From: Sipunculus nudus
Lineage: Eukaryota; Annelida; Sipuncula; Golfingiida; Sipunculidae
Reading direction: 5' to 3'
Assembly (NCBI GenBank): GCA_026874595.1
Contig: CM049316.1
Location: 71,453,176 to 71,517,175, forward strand
Length of the DNA stretch: 64,000 bases
Shown piece after piece: positions 55,901 through 62,673 of this stretch; within the stretch, counting starts at the first letter, position 1; each line of letters begins with the position of its first letter. The notes below the pieces were generated by a model. It searched no databases, was not told the DNA's origin, and saw only the letters and a program-made list of their open reading frames with translations. Position numbers and translations under genes: made by a program.

Positions 55901-58900
55901 TATGCTGTGAAAATTAAATCAACAGTGCCAAAGTTGGACAATATTTAAGGTATTGATTTTTTATTTATGCTAATAACTTGAAAAATTTGCTAAATTCTGA
56001 TCTAATTTTGGGTAAACAATTGAATCTTGATTAAATAAAGTTATATTCCTGAAAAAAAAGTCTCTAGGTTCAGCAATTCTCATGTTAGGTGAGTAAATAT
56101 ATTTCCTGATCTTTTAAAAAATTGCATTATGTTTTGGCCCATAACTTCAAAATAAAACCCAATACTGACCTAATTTTTGGTATGTTCATAGAAAATGTAT
56201 GAAAGAATGTGAATACTAAATACGATCAAAACAGATCAGTGGTTTTAATATTAGGCAGCTTTGAAGTGTAACAATGGCTTTTTTTATGGAAAACGGAGTT
56301 TTTTTCCCTTAATATCTCGAAGGAACGAAGTCCTAATGACCCAATTTTCGGTATGGTAGGAGATTTTGGGGACATCAAAAATTATGCCAACAGCCTGGGG
56401 AGCTTAGAGATGTGCACTGAATGACCTACAGTCATCAAAGTGGACTGCTTGACAATGTAAGGGAATACAACAAGAGCCTCCAAAAAAATTCAATAACTAG
56501 CCTAATTTTGCAGCTTTTATTTTCAAATTTCAGATTTTAACAGATTAAATCCTTATGTATAATGCTGTGAAAATTAAATCCACAGTACTTACAGGAAAAA
56601 AACGTGCTGTGGCCAAAGTTGGGCAAAATTTATGGTACAAATTTTATATTTTTCCCAATATTAAAAAAAATTTAACAGATTTTGATCTAATTTTTGGTAT
56701 ACAATTAAATTTTGATTAATTTAAGTTGTATTACTGGAAAAAAGTCCCTACCTTTAACACTTTTGGTCCTAAGTGAATAAATATCTTCCTGATTTTTTTA
56801 CAAAGTCCATTATGTTTGGGCCCATAACTTTTTAAAATTATATAATACTGACTTAATATCTGGCATGTACATAGGAACTATATAGAGGAATATCTATGGT
56901 AAATATGAAGAAAACCAGATGAGTGGTTTTGATATTAGGCAGTCCTGAAGTGTGAAAATAGATTTCTAATAAAAAATTGAGGTTTTTCCTTAAAATCTCG
57001 AAGGAACGAAGTCCTATTGACCCAATTTTCGGCATTGTAGGAGATTTTGGGGACATCTAACTGTATGCCGAATTTCAGATTTGTAGGTCCAACGGTGTCA
57101 AAATGTGCCAGTCTTACGGACGGACATCCAGACAGACGGACAGATGGACGGACGACGGACAATGGACCACAACTATAGCTCAGATGACTTATAGTCAGCT
57201 GAGCTAATGAAAAGCTTCAATTTTAAAACACAATGAGATATCTTTTGCCAAAAAATGGTTTAAACTCTCAAAATTTCAATATTTTCATGTCACCATATGC
57301 TGGCATGAGAACTCAAGCAAGAATTAATGGTAAAAAAAAATTAAAACACTGGAACCCATGATACCTTCATCATGTAGCATGAACACAATGCACATTCTTG
57401 ACTGTTTTAATATGTTCCAGAGGGATGCAAGACAAGTCTTCTGGTCCACTATGGACTCTTTGACTTTATTTTTCATTTTCTGTACAAACCAAAAATTATT
57501 ATAGAAAATAATTATAAAAAATTTTTACATTCCAATCTGAAAAATTATTGGACAGTGGGAGAAATCAATTTATACATTTGTATTCTATTTGATTCTGTAA
57601 ATGACAGGTCATATGTAAACATTCAGAGGCAACATAAACTCTGTTTCTTAATGATGTGTAAATAAGACAAATAATTATATTGGGACACATATTTAAAGCA
57701 TAAATTAAGATGAAATAAAAGGATCAAAATTATTTCCCTCACAGGAACACACAATATCATAAGGTTATGGAATGAAAGGGAAAAAATTTGGGATAAATTC
57801 CAAGAGGAAAGGGGAAGCAAAAACAAGGGGAAAATCTGTACACAGAAGTCAAGTTATTTCCATAGGTAGCATATAAAGGGAAATTTCATTAATTAAACAA
57901 AACAACAAATGTGTTTTTAAAAACTATGTCTATATGCTGAACAATGTTACACCAGACACTATTTTAGCCTGTTTTTACAAACTGTTCAAAAACTCATTCA
58001 GCAATCAGAGGCCAGACATGCCTTGGCAACCACTAGGTGGCAGCACTAGTTGCCCATATCCCAGAGCATGTTTCAACCAAGGAAGATATAGGCAGAGTGA
58101 TGTACCAGTGACAGATTGTTATTTACAATTACTTGATGAATTTATCATAATTTTATTACTGTATTACTGCATAGTCCAGCCATAAAGAGTAAATATTTGG
58201 TGTGGGGAGAAACTTCAAGAAATCAGACGGCTGAACCGTTTGGAATTTAAATCTGAGATACAGAAACTTCTTAGTAAATAAGATTAAAGCATACGGCAGG
58301 CACAAAACTAATAACAAGAATTTTGTTGTTAATGCTCACTAATACCATATCATTCTCTCGCAATAAAATACTGTGTCAATGGTGTAAACTAATTGGTCAC
58401 ACCACCAAAAGGATGATATTTATGGTATAAATTCTAATATTCCACAAATAATATCAATTTTTTTCTTTAGAATACATGAACATATCTACTGTAATTGTTG
58501 CCTAAGATGCTATGGTAAGGTTTTGTTGAACTATAATTTTTTCTATGTACACACAATTTTCATTATATACATAATCTTAAATACTTTGCACATTTCTCTA
58601 CTCACATGTAATACCTGCAAAAAAATATGGTCAATTATTAGTACTTTTAGACATTTAAGCATTCTCTGCTAATAATATTGCATATTGTACGGCAACACTC
58701 CTGGGTAGTCTGACCATGTCTGCTTGATGTTGTTTGACAAAATCATGTTGCTTGTTAGTTAAATGAACTCCCACCAGATGGCAGCACCAGTCAATAACAG
58801 ACAATAGCTTTTAAAAGTTGAGTGATTATCAGCATTTGAGCTTCATCCCCACATGCTGTTAGGTAAAAGCAGAGGAATATTAAGTGATAAAATGCTTATT

Positions 58901-60767
58901 AATATCACACATTTTTTATTTTACAGACTATTTTGTTTTTGAATGCCTTTTTTTAATTACACAGGAATTAAATAGAACCTGATCTGCTTAGATTTGAGTT
59001 GGTACCAGCTGATAAAAGATGCTTAAGTTTTGTAATTTTATCATCCTACTGCCATATTCATGGAAAACAACATGTTTTAAGTGTGTCACTGCTTCACCAC
59101 CAAAGAGTATAATTCATGCTGCACACTGACCTGAAATTTTTCTATGAATATACAATCTGGGTAAAAGGACCAGAGTAATAATGTATGCAATACATGCCAT
59201 CAGAAATACTGACTAACAACATTCATGTAGAAATGAACACATACAGAAAAATAATCCTTTCTCAGTCACAGAAACTATGAAATAGGCTTGGCTAAGTCTA
59301 TTCATGTGTCAGAAATATTAATCAGAGTTGATGCTATTATTATTACCAATGCGATGCTTGGGTTTGAAGATTTGGTTGTAGTCTTCTGGACTCTGAATGT
59401 CTGTGGATGACTGTCCATCATCTTCATTGTCTTCTGTTGGTGACGGAGATTTATCCTCTGATGGCTCGGATTTTGGAGCACTTAAAAAAAGCAAGATTAT
59501 CACAATGAAAATTTATAATTTTTTTCTCAACATTAAATTATCTGTTTAAAAGGGCATCAATATCACAAATGCACAAATAACATATTTAAACTTTTAAGGC
59601 CATCATGTAATGCAACAAATTAATTCATGATTGAACTTTATATAAACATCAAAAGTATTCATTAAATTACACTCACATAATTATTAAAATGATAAATATT
59701 ATGCAAAATTAAAACACTTAAGAAGTCCAAAATTACATTTTTGTAGGAGTATATGAGTTTTGGAGATATAAATCCAGTAATTTCAGAGACAGTATGCACA
59801 ATATTTTGGCTGTAGTGATTATAATTTGTTCTAAACGTGCTCACGTGTTCTGTCGTGTGGACTGTGTAGCAGGCCTCTCTGTATTGAAACCTCTTCGTCC
59901 ACTGAAATACAAATCATACATTACTCTATAGAGTCAGTATCTGTGTATCACCTGTTCCAAATGAACAGATATAATATTCAATGGCTCTGACTGGAGTGAA
60001 CACCATTCAATAGATTAATTTTGATACCATAAGATTCTCAAGTGTGCCTTTTAATTTGTTTTGTATGGAAGCTCACTTAGATTTAAAGATGGTACAGTAT
60101 ACCATATTAAAAGGCCAATATTCCTTTTTGTTTTAAAGATATTAAGAGTATTTCAAGAAGAAACCAGAATGTCATTGTATTACCTTTCCAGAGGTGCAGT
60201 AACACATTTTTGAGTGAAATTATTTTTTTATATATTTTACATAATGTAGGTTACATTGGCAACTACACAGGTTTTTAGGTACAGTACTTTTACATCTGAT
60301 TCAATCAGTTATTGTGTTCTTTAAGTTATGGCACAATATCATACCTGGCAGACATTGGAGGTGGGGACGTGGGCTGGCTACCAACGGGAGGACCCCCTAA
60401 AGGCTGTATACGCTGTAAATAAACATCACATCATACATAAATCCACAAAGACATTACAAATATTGGTACCTTTTATTGCAAGAAGTTACTTTAATGTGTA
60501 ATCTTGTGTGCTAATAATATTCAAATTCAATAATGACTACAGATCCTCATACATATTTTTATCATAGATACAGGTCTGGAATACGTAACTTTGAAAACAA
60601 TATCCTTAACAGTCACATATGACTTAGAAAAGTTGTTCATAAATACTGGCAGTGCATTATCTAAAATTTAAAGTTTAGTTGACTGTAGGCACATTTCCCC
60701 TTATTCTCCTTACCTGAATATCAGCAACATATGTTGACACATTCATCTGGGAAAAATTGGCCCCTAT
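18263..60767 (-). CDS. KATNB1: Katanin p80 WD40-containing subunit B1, partial (11 exons, C-terminal 398 residues)
   Basis: Regulatory subunit of katanin, the microtubule-severing AAA ATPase. p80 targets the p60 catalytic subunit to centrosomes and spindle poles and stimulates severing. Exons, in coding order: 60714-60767, 60345-60412, 59845-59901, 59347-59480, 50020-50070, 45682-45947, 45029-45196, 32915-32991, 23432-23506, 19684-19800, 18263-18392. Each has AG before and GT after, and phases join without a break to a TAA stop. Recognised family blocks are the last WD40 strand ([18 protein letters not shown]), the linker motif around [12 protein letters not shown] then [26 protein letters not shown], and con80 from [12 protein letters not shown] through [21 protein letters not shown] and [16 protein letters not shown]. 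These match vertebrate KATNB1 block for block as I remember it. The start codon and about 280 N-terminal residues are outside the window to the right. Known family function; recognition is from sequence memory, not a search. Confidence 0.97.
18393..19683 (-). other. KATNB1: KATNB1 intron
   Basis: 1.3-kb last intron between canonical splice sites. No repeat or conserved element recognised. Confidence 0.9.
19684..19800 (-). CDS. KATNB1: KATNB1 exon: con80, TGCxSLK and GVDISREER
   Basis: 117 bp. Reads [20 protein letters not shown], then [19 protein letters not shown] and a split Arg. The TGC-x-SLK-x-IL block and PPS[10 protein letters not shown] are the most conserved parts of con80. Acceptor TTCTTTAG, donor GTAAGT. 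Confidence 0.97.
19980..20290 (+). repeat. Intronic TGTGACCTTGACC repeat fragment
   Basis: Contains TGTGACCTTGACCTTGTGAG at about 20090 and the phrases CATATGTGAAAGACTGAAG and GTGAGCTACATATGAAAG that recur in the arrays at 33.4 and 54 kb. A single diverged unit or two. Confidence 0.6.
21380..22100. other. GC-richer unique intronic island
   Basis: About 700 bp of noticeably more GC-rich, non-repetitive sequence in an AT-rich intron. It has open frames on both strands, but no splice-bounded exon with a recognisable product. Could be a conserved regulatory element or an unrecognised repeat. Confidence 0.3.
22769..23197. mobile_element. TTAA-flanked MITE, copy 1
   Basis: Begins TTAAAGGGTCC and ends in TTTAA, with TTAA at both limits. 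The interior is shared with the copies at 47348 and 48283 (CACAGGCTG, GGGGCCTACCAAAATAATC, AACATTGCTATG-type phrases). TTAA duplication with AAAGG-type ends is the pattern of T2/Kolobok or piggyBac MITEs. Most diverged of the three. Confidence 0.75.
23432..23506 (-). CDS. KATNB1: KATNB1 exon: con80, SLWTLDLC segment
   Basis: 75 bp. Completes a Val codon, then [20 protein letters not shown] and SKYE, leaving two bases. The LW-x-LDLC-T-x-x-LPQ-x-E-x-LL-x-SKYE pattern is diagnostic for con80. Acceptor TTTTCCAG, donor GTAAGT. Confidence 0.97.
24916..25283. repeat. 16-bp minisatellite
   Basis: About 23 imperfect units of ACTCTGATTTGTCTGC in a KATNB1 intron. The period of 16 (not a multiple of 3) gives periodic Gln/Asn/Ser ORFs on the minus strand that are not genes. 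Confidence 0.93.
25614..26046. mobile_element. Candidate MITE, CAGGGCTCGATATTAAC ends
   Basis: 433 bp bounded by CAGGGCTCGATATTAA and, in reverse at the other end, CAGGGTTCAACATGAA (12 of 16 match). The CAGGG start suggests hAT. No clean 8-bp duplication; ACACT is present next to both ends. No ORF. Confidence 0.6.
28540..28875 (+). pseudogene. Decayed CXC (tesmin/TSO1-like) domain protein fragment
   Basis: Plus-strand translation gives [20 protein letters not shown] then [12 protein letters not shown]. One frameshift later it gives [21 protein letters not shown] and [21 protein letters not shown] recognise the LPPT-x(4)-F-x-H-x-LRAxYQ block followed by PxPxxxG and a KCxxxRCxC-x-x-x-x-x-CT cysteine motif from a large family of uncharacterised invertebrate proteins ending in a CXC domain. 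Here cysteines are partly lost (NVNYT in place of LxCT), and no start is preserved. It lies inside the 4.3-kb TIR element as possible cargo. Confidence 0.55.
28932..28983. repeat. (TA)n microsatellite
   Basis: About 26 TA units, directly after the CXC fragment. Confidence 0.97.
30230..30402 (+). repeat. Dispersed repeat related to 917-1189
   Basis: Has GATTTTCACGAAACTTTGTT in the core and ends GGAAGATGTTTGCGCTCTTC then TAGTTT, the same end phrase as 1150-1189 (GGCAGAGGTCTGCGCTCT ... TCTAGTTT). Much diverged. Confidence 0.5.
31084..31547 (+). repeat. Two-copy tandem duplication, about 230-bp unit
   Basis: 31090-31310 and 31318-31540 share CTTCAACTTTGTATGGTG, TTTGTTGGCTACCTTCT, TTTAAACATGAACCA and TTCTCATTCATTGGAT in the same order. 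Inside the 4.3-kb TIR element. Confidence 0.85.
32915..32991 (-). CDS. KATNB1: KATNB1 exon: con80, TAVDSAxGMNDLAV segment
   Basis: 77 bp. Reads [20 protein letters not shown] then VLNLK and leaves two bases. Matches the con80 helix-loop that in vertebrates reads TSVDSA..NDLSVVVDLLN. con80 binds the N-terminal domain of p60 and contacts microtubules. Acceptor TTTTCAG, donor GTAAGT. A 12-kb intron with the minisatellite separates it from the preceding exon. Confidence 0.96.
33076..34478 (-). mobile_element. Helentron-like element with nuclear-receptor-motif array
   Basis: Head CAAGGGACCCATGGGTCACT then TGCTCAGCTGA. Body includes six TGACCTTGACCTTTGA-type motifs at 33451, 33591, 33751, 33896, 34041 and 34186, spaced 140-160 bp, each in a repeated unit (GGTTTGGGATGAAAAGT, CATCCA-AAATCTTTCTAAA). 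No hairpin tail before the next head at 34479, so truncated or nested. Confidence 0.6.
33443..34215. repeat. Tandem array of about 145-bp units, each with a DR1-like motif
   Basis: Six units. The motif reads on the minus strand as AGGTCAAAGGTCAAGGTCAC: AGGTCA half-sites spaced by one base (DR1) overlapping an extended TCAAGGTCA site. Units share text for about 100 bp around the motif. Related arrays: 9180-9560, 38719-39130 and 53890-54770. Confidence 0.85.
34479..34836 (-). mobile_element. Helentron-like head fragment
   Basis: CACGGGACCCATGGATCACA then GCGCTCAGCTGA directly after an A-run, then a T-run and G-run (34548-34574). The palindrome has one mismatch. No tail of its own is seen. Confidence 0.5.
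34837..36714 (-). mobile_element. Helentron-like element with head and hairpin tail
   Basis: Head CAAGGGACATATGGGTCACT (palindrome damaged) then GCTCAGCTGA at 34837. Tail hairpin 36684-36714 (TAGCTCAG/CTGAGCTA) after GGACGGACGGACGG. Its right 680 bp (36032-36714) form a body also present at 39866-40531 and, twice, at 55862-57206. The 35880-35985 stretch looks exon-like but belongs to this repeat. Confidence 0.6.
36758..37823 (-). mobile_element. Helentron-like element A2 plus adjoining duplicated segment
   Basis: Head CAAGGGACCCATGGGTCACA then GCGCTCAGCTGA at 36758. Near-identical to 51557-52556 for almost 1 kb. Ends in AAAAAAACCTGAAAACATAA and CAGAGTAA, where element B1 starts. No hairpin tail, so the A-type 3' part was replaced in both copies by the same roughly 450-bp extension. 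Confidence 0.6.
37824..39372 (-). mobile_element. Helentron-like element B1, internally deleted
   Basis: Head CAAGTGACCCATGGGTCATG (14-bp palindrome TGACCCATGGGTCA) then ACGCTCAGCTG. Tail GACTGAAAGTCAGCTGAGCT then A after a CGGACGGACAGACGG tract. Compared with B2, about 885 bp (53433-54316) are missing between CCTGAAA-type short repeats. Three nuclear-receptor motifs remain (38725, 38873, 39015). Confidence 0.65.
39850..40531 (-). mobile_element. Helentron-like tail fragment, body D
   Basis: Body homologous to 36032-36714 (TTTCAAATTTCAGAT, GTGCCATGGTCAAA), tail hairpin 40501-40531 preceded by GACAGATGGATGGACAGACGG. No palindromic head. Confidence 0.6.
40834..45043. repeat. Giant 35-bp minisatellite overlapping a KATNB1 exon end
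   Basis: About 120 units of 34-36 bp. The core reads CCACCTTAATGTTACCCC, then CTGTCTACATAATCTA and back to CCCACC. In gene orientation each unit reads GGTAACATTAAG|GTGGGTAG, the same as the last 12-15 coding bases and the splice donor of exon 45029-45196. Rare variants (CTGATACATAATC; CTTGTGTACATAATCTTCTA; AACCCTGTCTTCATAGTC) recur at intervals of roughly 0.8-1.4 kb, showing higher-order duplication. Confidence 0.97.
45029..45196 (-). CDS. KATNB1: KATNB1 exon: start of con80 domain; its end lies in a minisatellite
   Basis: 168 bp, 56 codons, phase 0 to 0. Reads [20 protein letters not shown], then con80 begins: [30 protein letters not shown] end it at AAG|GTGGGT (45029), because the family sequence continues W-T-x-G-D-I-K-T-S-V-D and the next exon starts TAVDS in phase 0. 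An earlier GT at 45039 would break frame. The last coding bases (45029-45043, GGNIK) are identical in design to the 35-bp minisatellite unit that fills the intron immediately downstream. The family Asp is Asn here. Confidence 0.94.
45682..45947 (-). CDS. KATNB1: KATNB1 exon: Ala/Pro/Thr-rich linker
   Basis: 266 bp, 88 residues, the largest exon seen. About 70 residues are Ala, Pro, Thr and Val ([20 protein letters not shown] and similar), a low-complexity spacer. It then returns to a conserved block, [20 protein letters not shown], just before con80. Acceptor TTTTACAG, donor GTAAGT, ends in phase 0. The antisense Gly/Ala ORF over the same DNA is a by-product of this composition. Confidence 0.95.
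45948..47347 (-). other. KATNB1: KATNB1 intron, unassigned part
   Basis: AT-rich intronic DNA without a named repeat. It is rich in AATTGATTAAT and ATCGAT-type phrases at 46700-47100. Confidence 0.6.
47348..47817. mobile_element. TTAA-flanked MITE, copy 2
   Basis: 470 bp. Left end TTAAAGGGGCCCAATCACCT and right end, read in reverse, TTAAAGATGCCCATTCATCT, so about 20-bp terminal inverted repeats with TTAA outermost. No transposase ORF. Confidence 0.85.
48283..48754. mobile_element. TTAA-flanked MITE, copy 3
   Basis: Same interior as copy 2, only about 470 bp away and in the same orientation. The left end has decayed to TTGAAGAGGCC; the right end in reverse is TTAAAGGTGCCCATTCATTC. Confidence 0.82.
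48755..50019 (-). other. KATNB1: KATNB1 intron, unassigned part
   Basis: No repeat or coding signal recognised. Confidence 0.6.
50020..50070 (-). CDS. KATNB1: KATNB1 exon: RRxxPFPAPP linker motif
   Basis: 51 bp small exon between two introns of 9.3 and 4.1 kb. With the incoming G it reads [17 protein letters not shown] and leaves one base. The RR-x-x-PFPAPP-(D/E)D motif follows the YNxIFxPK block directly in vertebrate p80, so both order and phase support it. Acceptor GGTCTAG, donor GTAAGA. Confidence 0.94.
50071..51556 (-). other. KATNB1: KATNB1 intron, unassigned part
   Basis: Starts the 9.3-kb intron. At 50518-50690 there is CATGGCTCAGATGATGG, GGAGAACCTTGAGAAAACCA and a GTGCAGACC end that resemble an old dispersed repeat, but no second copy is in the window. 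Confidence 0.4.
51557..52556 (-). mobile_element. Helentron-like element A3 plus duplicated extension
   Basis: Head CAAGGGACCCATGGGTCACG then GCGCTCAGCTGA. Nearly identical to A2 (36758). Contains an open frame of 69 codons at 51764-51973 that is also open in A1 (32234-32419) and A2 (36962-37171). Ends TAATAAAA, where B2 was inserted. Confidence 0.6.
52557..54987 (-). mobile_element. Helentron-like element B2, full length
   Basis: 2.43 kb. Head CAAGTGACCCATGGGTCATG then ACGCTCAGCTG; tail GACTGAAAGTCAGCTGAGCT then AT, after GGACGGCCGGCCGGCCGGAC. It sits within a run of seven As that is intact in the paralogous empty site at 37751-37757: four As remain to the left and three to the right, with no duplicated target. 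Internal array of nuclear-receptor motifs at 53890-54770. Confidence 0.7.
53890..54770. repeat. Internal array with DR1-like motifs in B2
   Basis: Units with TGACCTTGACCTTTGAC at about 54211 and 54625, GTGAACTTGACCTTTGACCT at 54348 and GTGACCCTGACCTTTGACCT at 54483, plus weaker ones at 53900 and 54015. Spacing is about 135-145 bp in the regular part. The same units occur in B1 at 38719-39130. Confidence 0.82.
55862..57206 (-). mobile_element. Helentron-like tail fragments, body D, two in a row
   Basis: Body D begins at 55862 and again at 56517. The first copy is cut at about 56390 before its tail; the second ends in ACGGACGGACATCC-type DNA and a hairpin at 57176-57206. A G-run (55672-55685) and a GC-richer stretch precede the first copy, as before the copies at 36032 and 39866. 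Confidence 0.6.
58031..58050 (+). promoter_or_regulatory. CTCF-like motif 1
   Basis: CCACTAGGTGGCAGCACTAG fits the known CTCF core CCASYAGRKGGCAS at essentially every position. CTCF is present in molluscs; occupancy is unproven. The partner site at 58771 has the same orientation. Confidence 0.45.
58771..58790 (+). promoter_or_regulatory. CTCF-like motif 2
   Basis: CCACCAGATGGCAGCACCAG fits the CTCF core and is 740 bp from the first, in the same orientation. Confidence 0.45.
59347..59480 (-). CDS. KATNB1: KATNB1 exon: acidic Ser/Pro block and YNxIFxPK motif
   Basis: 134 bp, about 45 residues. Begins [20 protein letters not shown], runs through a Ser/Thr-rich acidic stretch, and ends [13 protein letters not shown] plus one base. 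The EDYNxIFxPK segment is a p80 landmark between propeller and con80. Acceptor is TTTTTAAG, slightly weak; donor GTAATA. Several SP and TP dipeptides could be phosphorylated by proline-directed kinases (inference). Confidence 0.95.
59845..59901 (-). CDS. KATNB1: KATNB1 exon: basic linker
   Basis: 57 bp. Completes a split Ser codon, then [18 protein letters not shown], and leaves two bases of the next codon. Acceptor TATTTCAG, donor GTGAGC. The vertebrate linker has a similar Arg-rich stretch ending in a run of polar residues before the acidic Ser/Pro block. Confidence 0.88.
60345..60412 (-). CDS. KATNB1: KATNB1 exon: start of linker after WD40
   Basis: 68 bp, enters in phase 0 and leaves with two bases of a codon. 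Reads [20 protein letters not shown] then SA, a Pro/Ser-rich disordered stretch. Acceptor TTTACAG, donor GTATGA. Linker sequence is poorly conserved, so the call rests on phase continuity with its neighbours and clean splice sites. Confidence 0.88.
60714..60767 (-). CDS. KATNB1: KATNB1 exon: last WD40 blade strand
   Basis: 54 bp, phase 0 at both ends, 18 residues [18 protein letters not shown]. It is preceded on the minus strand by a pyrimidine tract and TTGCAG and followed by GTAAGG. It corresponds to the closing strand of the p80 propeller (family pattern IG-x-x-F-x-x-x-NVSxYVxDL). It is the most upstream exon visible; the next lies beyond 64000, because 60768-64000 shows only repeats. Confidence 0.93.
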
Positions 60768-61282
60768 CTGCAATAGAAAATAATTCCTATGAATATTACA
60801 AAATACAATTTTTTTTCATTGAATGATATTTCACACAAGTGTTTTAGGTGCACTTGAGAAAAATTCTTACATAACAGCAAAGCACATTTCATCACACAGC
60901 ATGAAAATTTTAAATACTTAGAAACAAATCAAAAGTTCAAATAATATTTTTTCATAAATTGCACACATTGTATTTCTGGAAAAAAAAACTGAGCCAAACT
61001 TTAAAATGTTGTTTAACCATGATGACATTTATCAGTTCAGTGGTTTTTTGGTAAAAGCAGACTACAGAAGCTGTTAAATATGCCAGTATCTATGTGAATA
61101 AGACAGTTTTTTCAATGCCCACAAGATGAAGCTATCATTTAAGGCTTTTGCATAATACATGAAAAAAGACTGGCATCTGAAACATAATCTATAACCTTAA
61201 AAATGTGTGGCTAGTACAAAAAAAAAATATGTGTAAAAACAAGAAGTCAAACTTGTTAAACTAACTGGAACCTTTAACAAAA

Positions 61283-61761
61283 CAAGGCCTACAGGCCTTA
61301 TGCGAACCTGTGATAAGTTTGGGAGTATGAATAGAGGTTTATTTTTAAAATTTATTATTGATCCTCTTATGTCCTGCATATCTACCTTAGTCATTATGAT
61401 TTCAGAAAAATGGACGTTTTGGACCTGCAAGTTTCGGACTAGGACATTTTTTAAAACTAGGAAGTATCAGTCCAGATATTTTGGATATATTCTTTTTGCC
61501 AGGGATTTATTTGGACAAATGACCGGACAATATGGCAGCATGGTTTTGGAGAAGAACATTTTTTTATTGTTTTTTAAGTTCTTCCCTATAAAATAAAAAA
61601 AAATGCAGTAAGCCAAGAAATAAGCAAAATTTTTTAGATGACAAATTTTTTGCAAAAATTTGGTGATGATAGCTTCTGCTCTTTTTGAGATAGCTATGAC
61701 GCACGATGGACGACGGAAGACGGACGATGACACACCACTGCATAAGCTCACAGATTGGCTA
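61283..61761 (-). mobile_element. Helentron-like element F1, second family
   Basis: Head CAAGGCCTACAGGCCTTATG (hairpin AAGGCCT/AGGCCTT) then CGAACCTGTGA. Tail CATAAGCTCACAGATTGGCT then AAAAA, after GGACGACGGAAGACGGACG. The head reverse complement TCACAGGTTCG pairs with tail TCACAGATTGG. Same plan as the GGGACCCATGGGTC family but unrelated in sequence. About 480 bp, no ORF. Confidence 0.6.
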
Positions 61762-61831
61762 AAAATGCAAACCAAGTTTTTTCAAACACTTGAAAGATAA
61801 AGATTCAAAAGTTCTAATCTGGGAATTCTGG

Positions 61832-61881
61832 GTCTAGACGATGTGTCTAGACGTCTAGATGCTGTGTCTTGGTGTCTAGAC
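61832..61881. promoter_or_regulatory. Cluster of GTCTAGAC palindromes
   Basis: Three perfect GTCTAGAC sites (61832-61839, 61845-61852, 61874-61881) plus GTCTAGAT at 61853 and CCTAGACA near 61889. GTCTAGAC is the palindromic Smad-binding element. May equally be a short decayed repeat. Confidence 0.35.
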
Positions 61882-62339
61882 AAAGTGCCTAGACACCAGA
61901 CAGAGCCAGGTCAGTTGCCATGGTGATGTCTGAATCCCACCTGGTTGTACTGAGTGACCTCTTGACTTGGCTGCTGAAACTCAGCATTGTGTCAAATCTG
62001 TTTTCAAACATTGAAAAGCCTTTTTCAATTGGCTACACTGCTTTTTTAAGCTGCATAAACCCAACCTACTTCTATAAAACTGGCAGAACCCTACCATAGA
62101 ATAATACTTGTAAAGTTTAAACCAATCATCATAAAACTGTGTATAAGCTAAAAGTCTAAAATTACATTTTTTTCTGGTAAAAAACAGATCAATGTAGGTG
62201 GTGCCACCAATACCTCAATTTCAGATATGACATATGTGACAAACAATGGCATAAAATTGGTGATAATAGCTCTAGCCATTTCTGAGATTTTAATTTTAGT
62301 GTGCTTTTTTGGACAGATGACTCAATTCAACCTTCTGAA

Positions 62340-62671
62340 ACTCAGCCAAAAATCTCCAAACTGGTACCATTAAAAAAAACTTGAGAAAGATTGTTCCAGG
62401 GATCATTTCTGTGAAATATTGGCCAATGTAGCTGGACAGTTTCGTCGGAGAAGATTTTTAAAGCTTTTTTAGCTTTTTCCTGATAAAATCTCAGAAAATG
62501 CAGTTAGAAAAAAAATAAACAAAATCTAAGTTTTTCAGATGACTGTTTATTTGCAAAAAATTTGGTGATGCTAGCTCCTGCCGTTTTTGAGATAGCTATG
62601 GTTAACATACAGACATTGCATGACGCATACCGCATGATGCTGCACCATCGCATAAGCTCACAGGTTTGCTA
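62340..62671 (-). mobile_element. Helentron-like tail fragment F2
   Basis: Homologous to the right part of F1 (TTTGGTGATGCTAGCTCCTG, TTTTTGAGATAGCTATG) and ends CATAAGCTCACAGGTTTGCT then AAA. Element B3 starts at the very next base. Confidence 0.6.
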
Positions 62672-62673
62672 AA

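Larger units (their letters stand above)
57210..59346 (-). other. KATNB1: KATNB1 intron, unassigned part
   Basis: AT-rich. Two similar patches, CCACTAGGTGGCAGCACTAG at 58031 and CCACCAGATGGCAGCACCAG at 58771, match the CTCF core (CCASYAGRKGGCAS). Otherwise nothing recognised. Confidence 0.5.
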
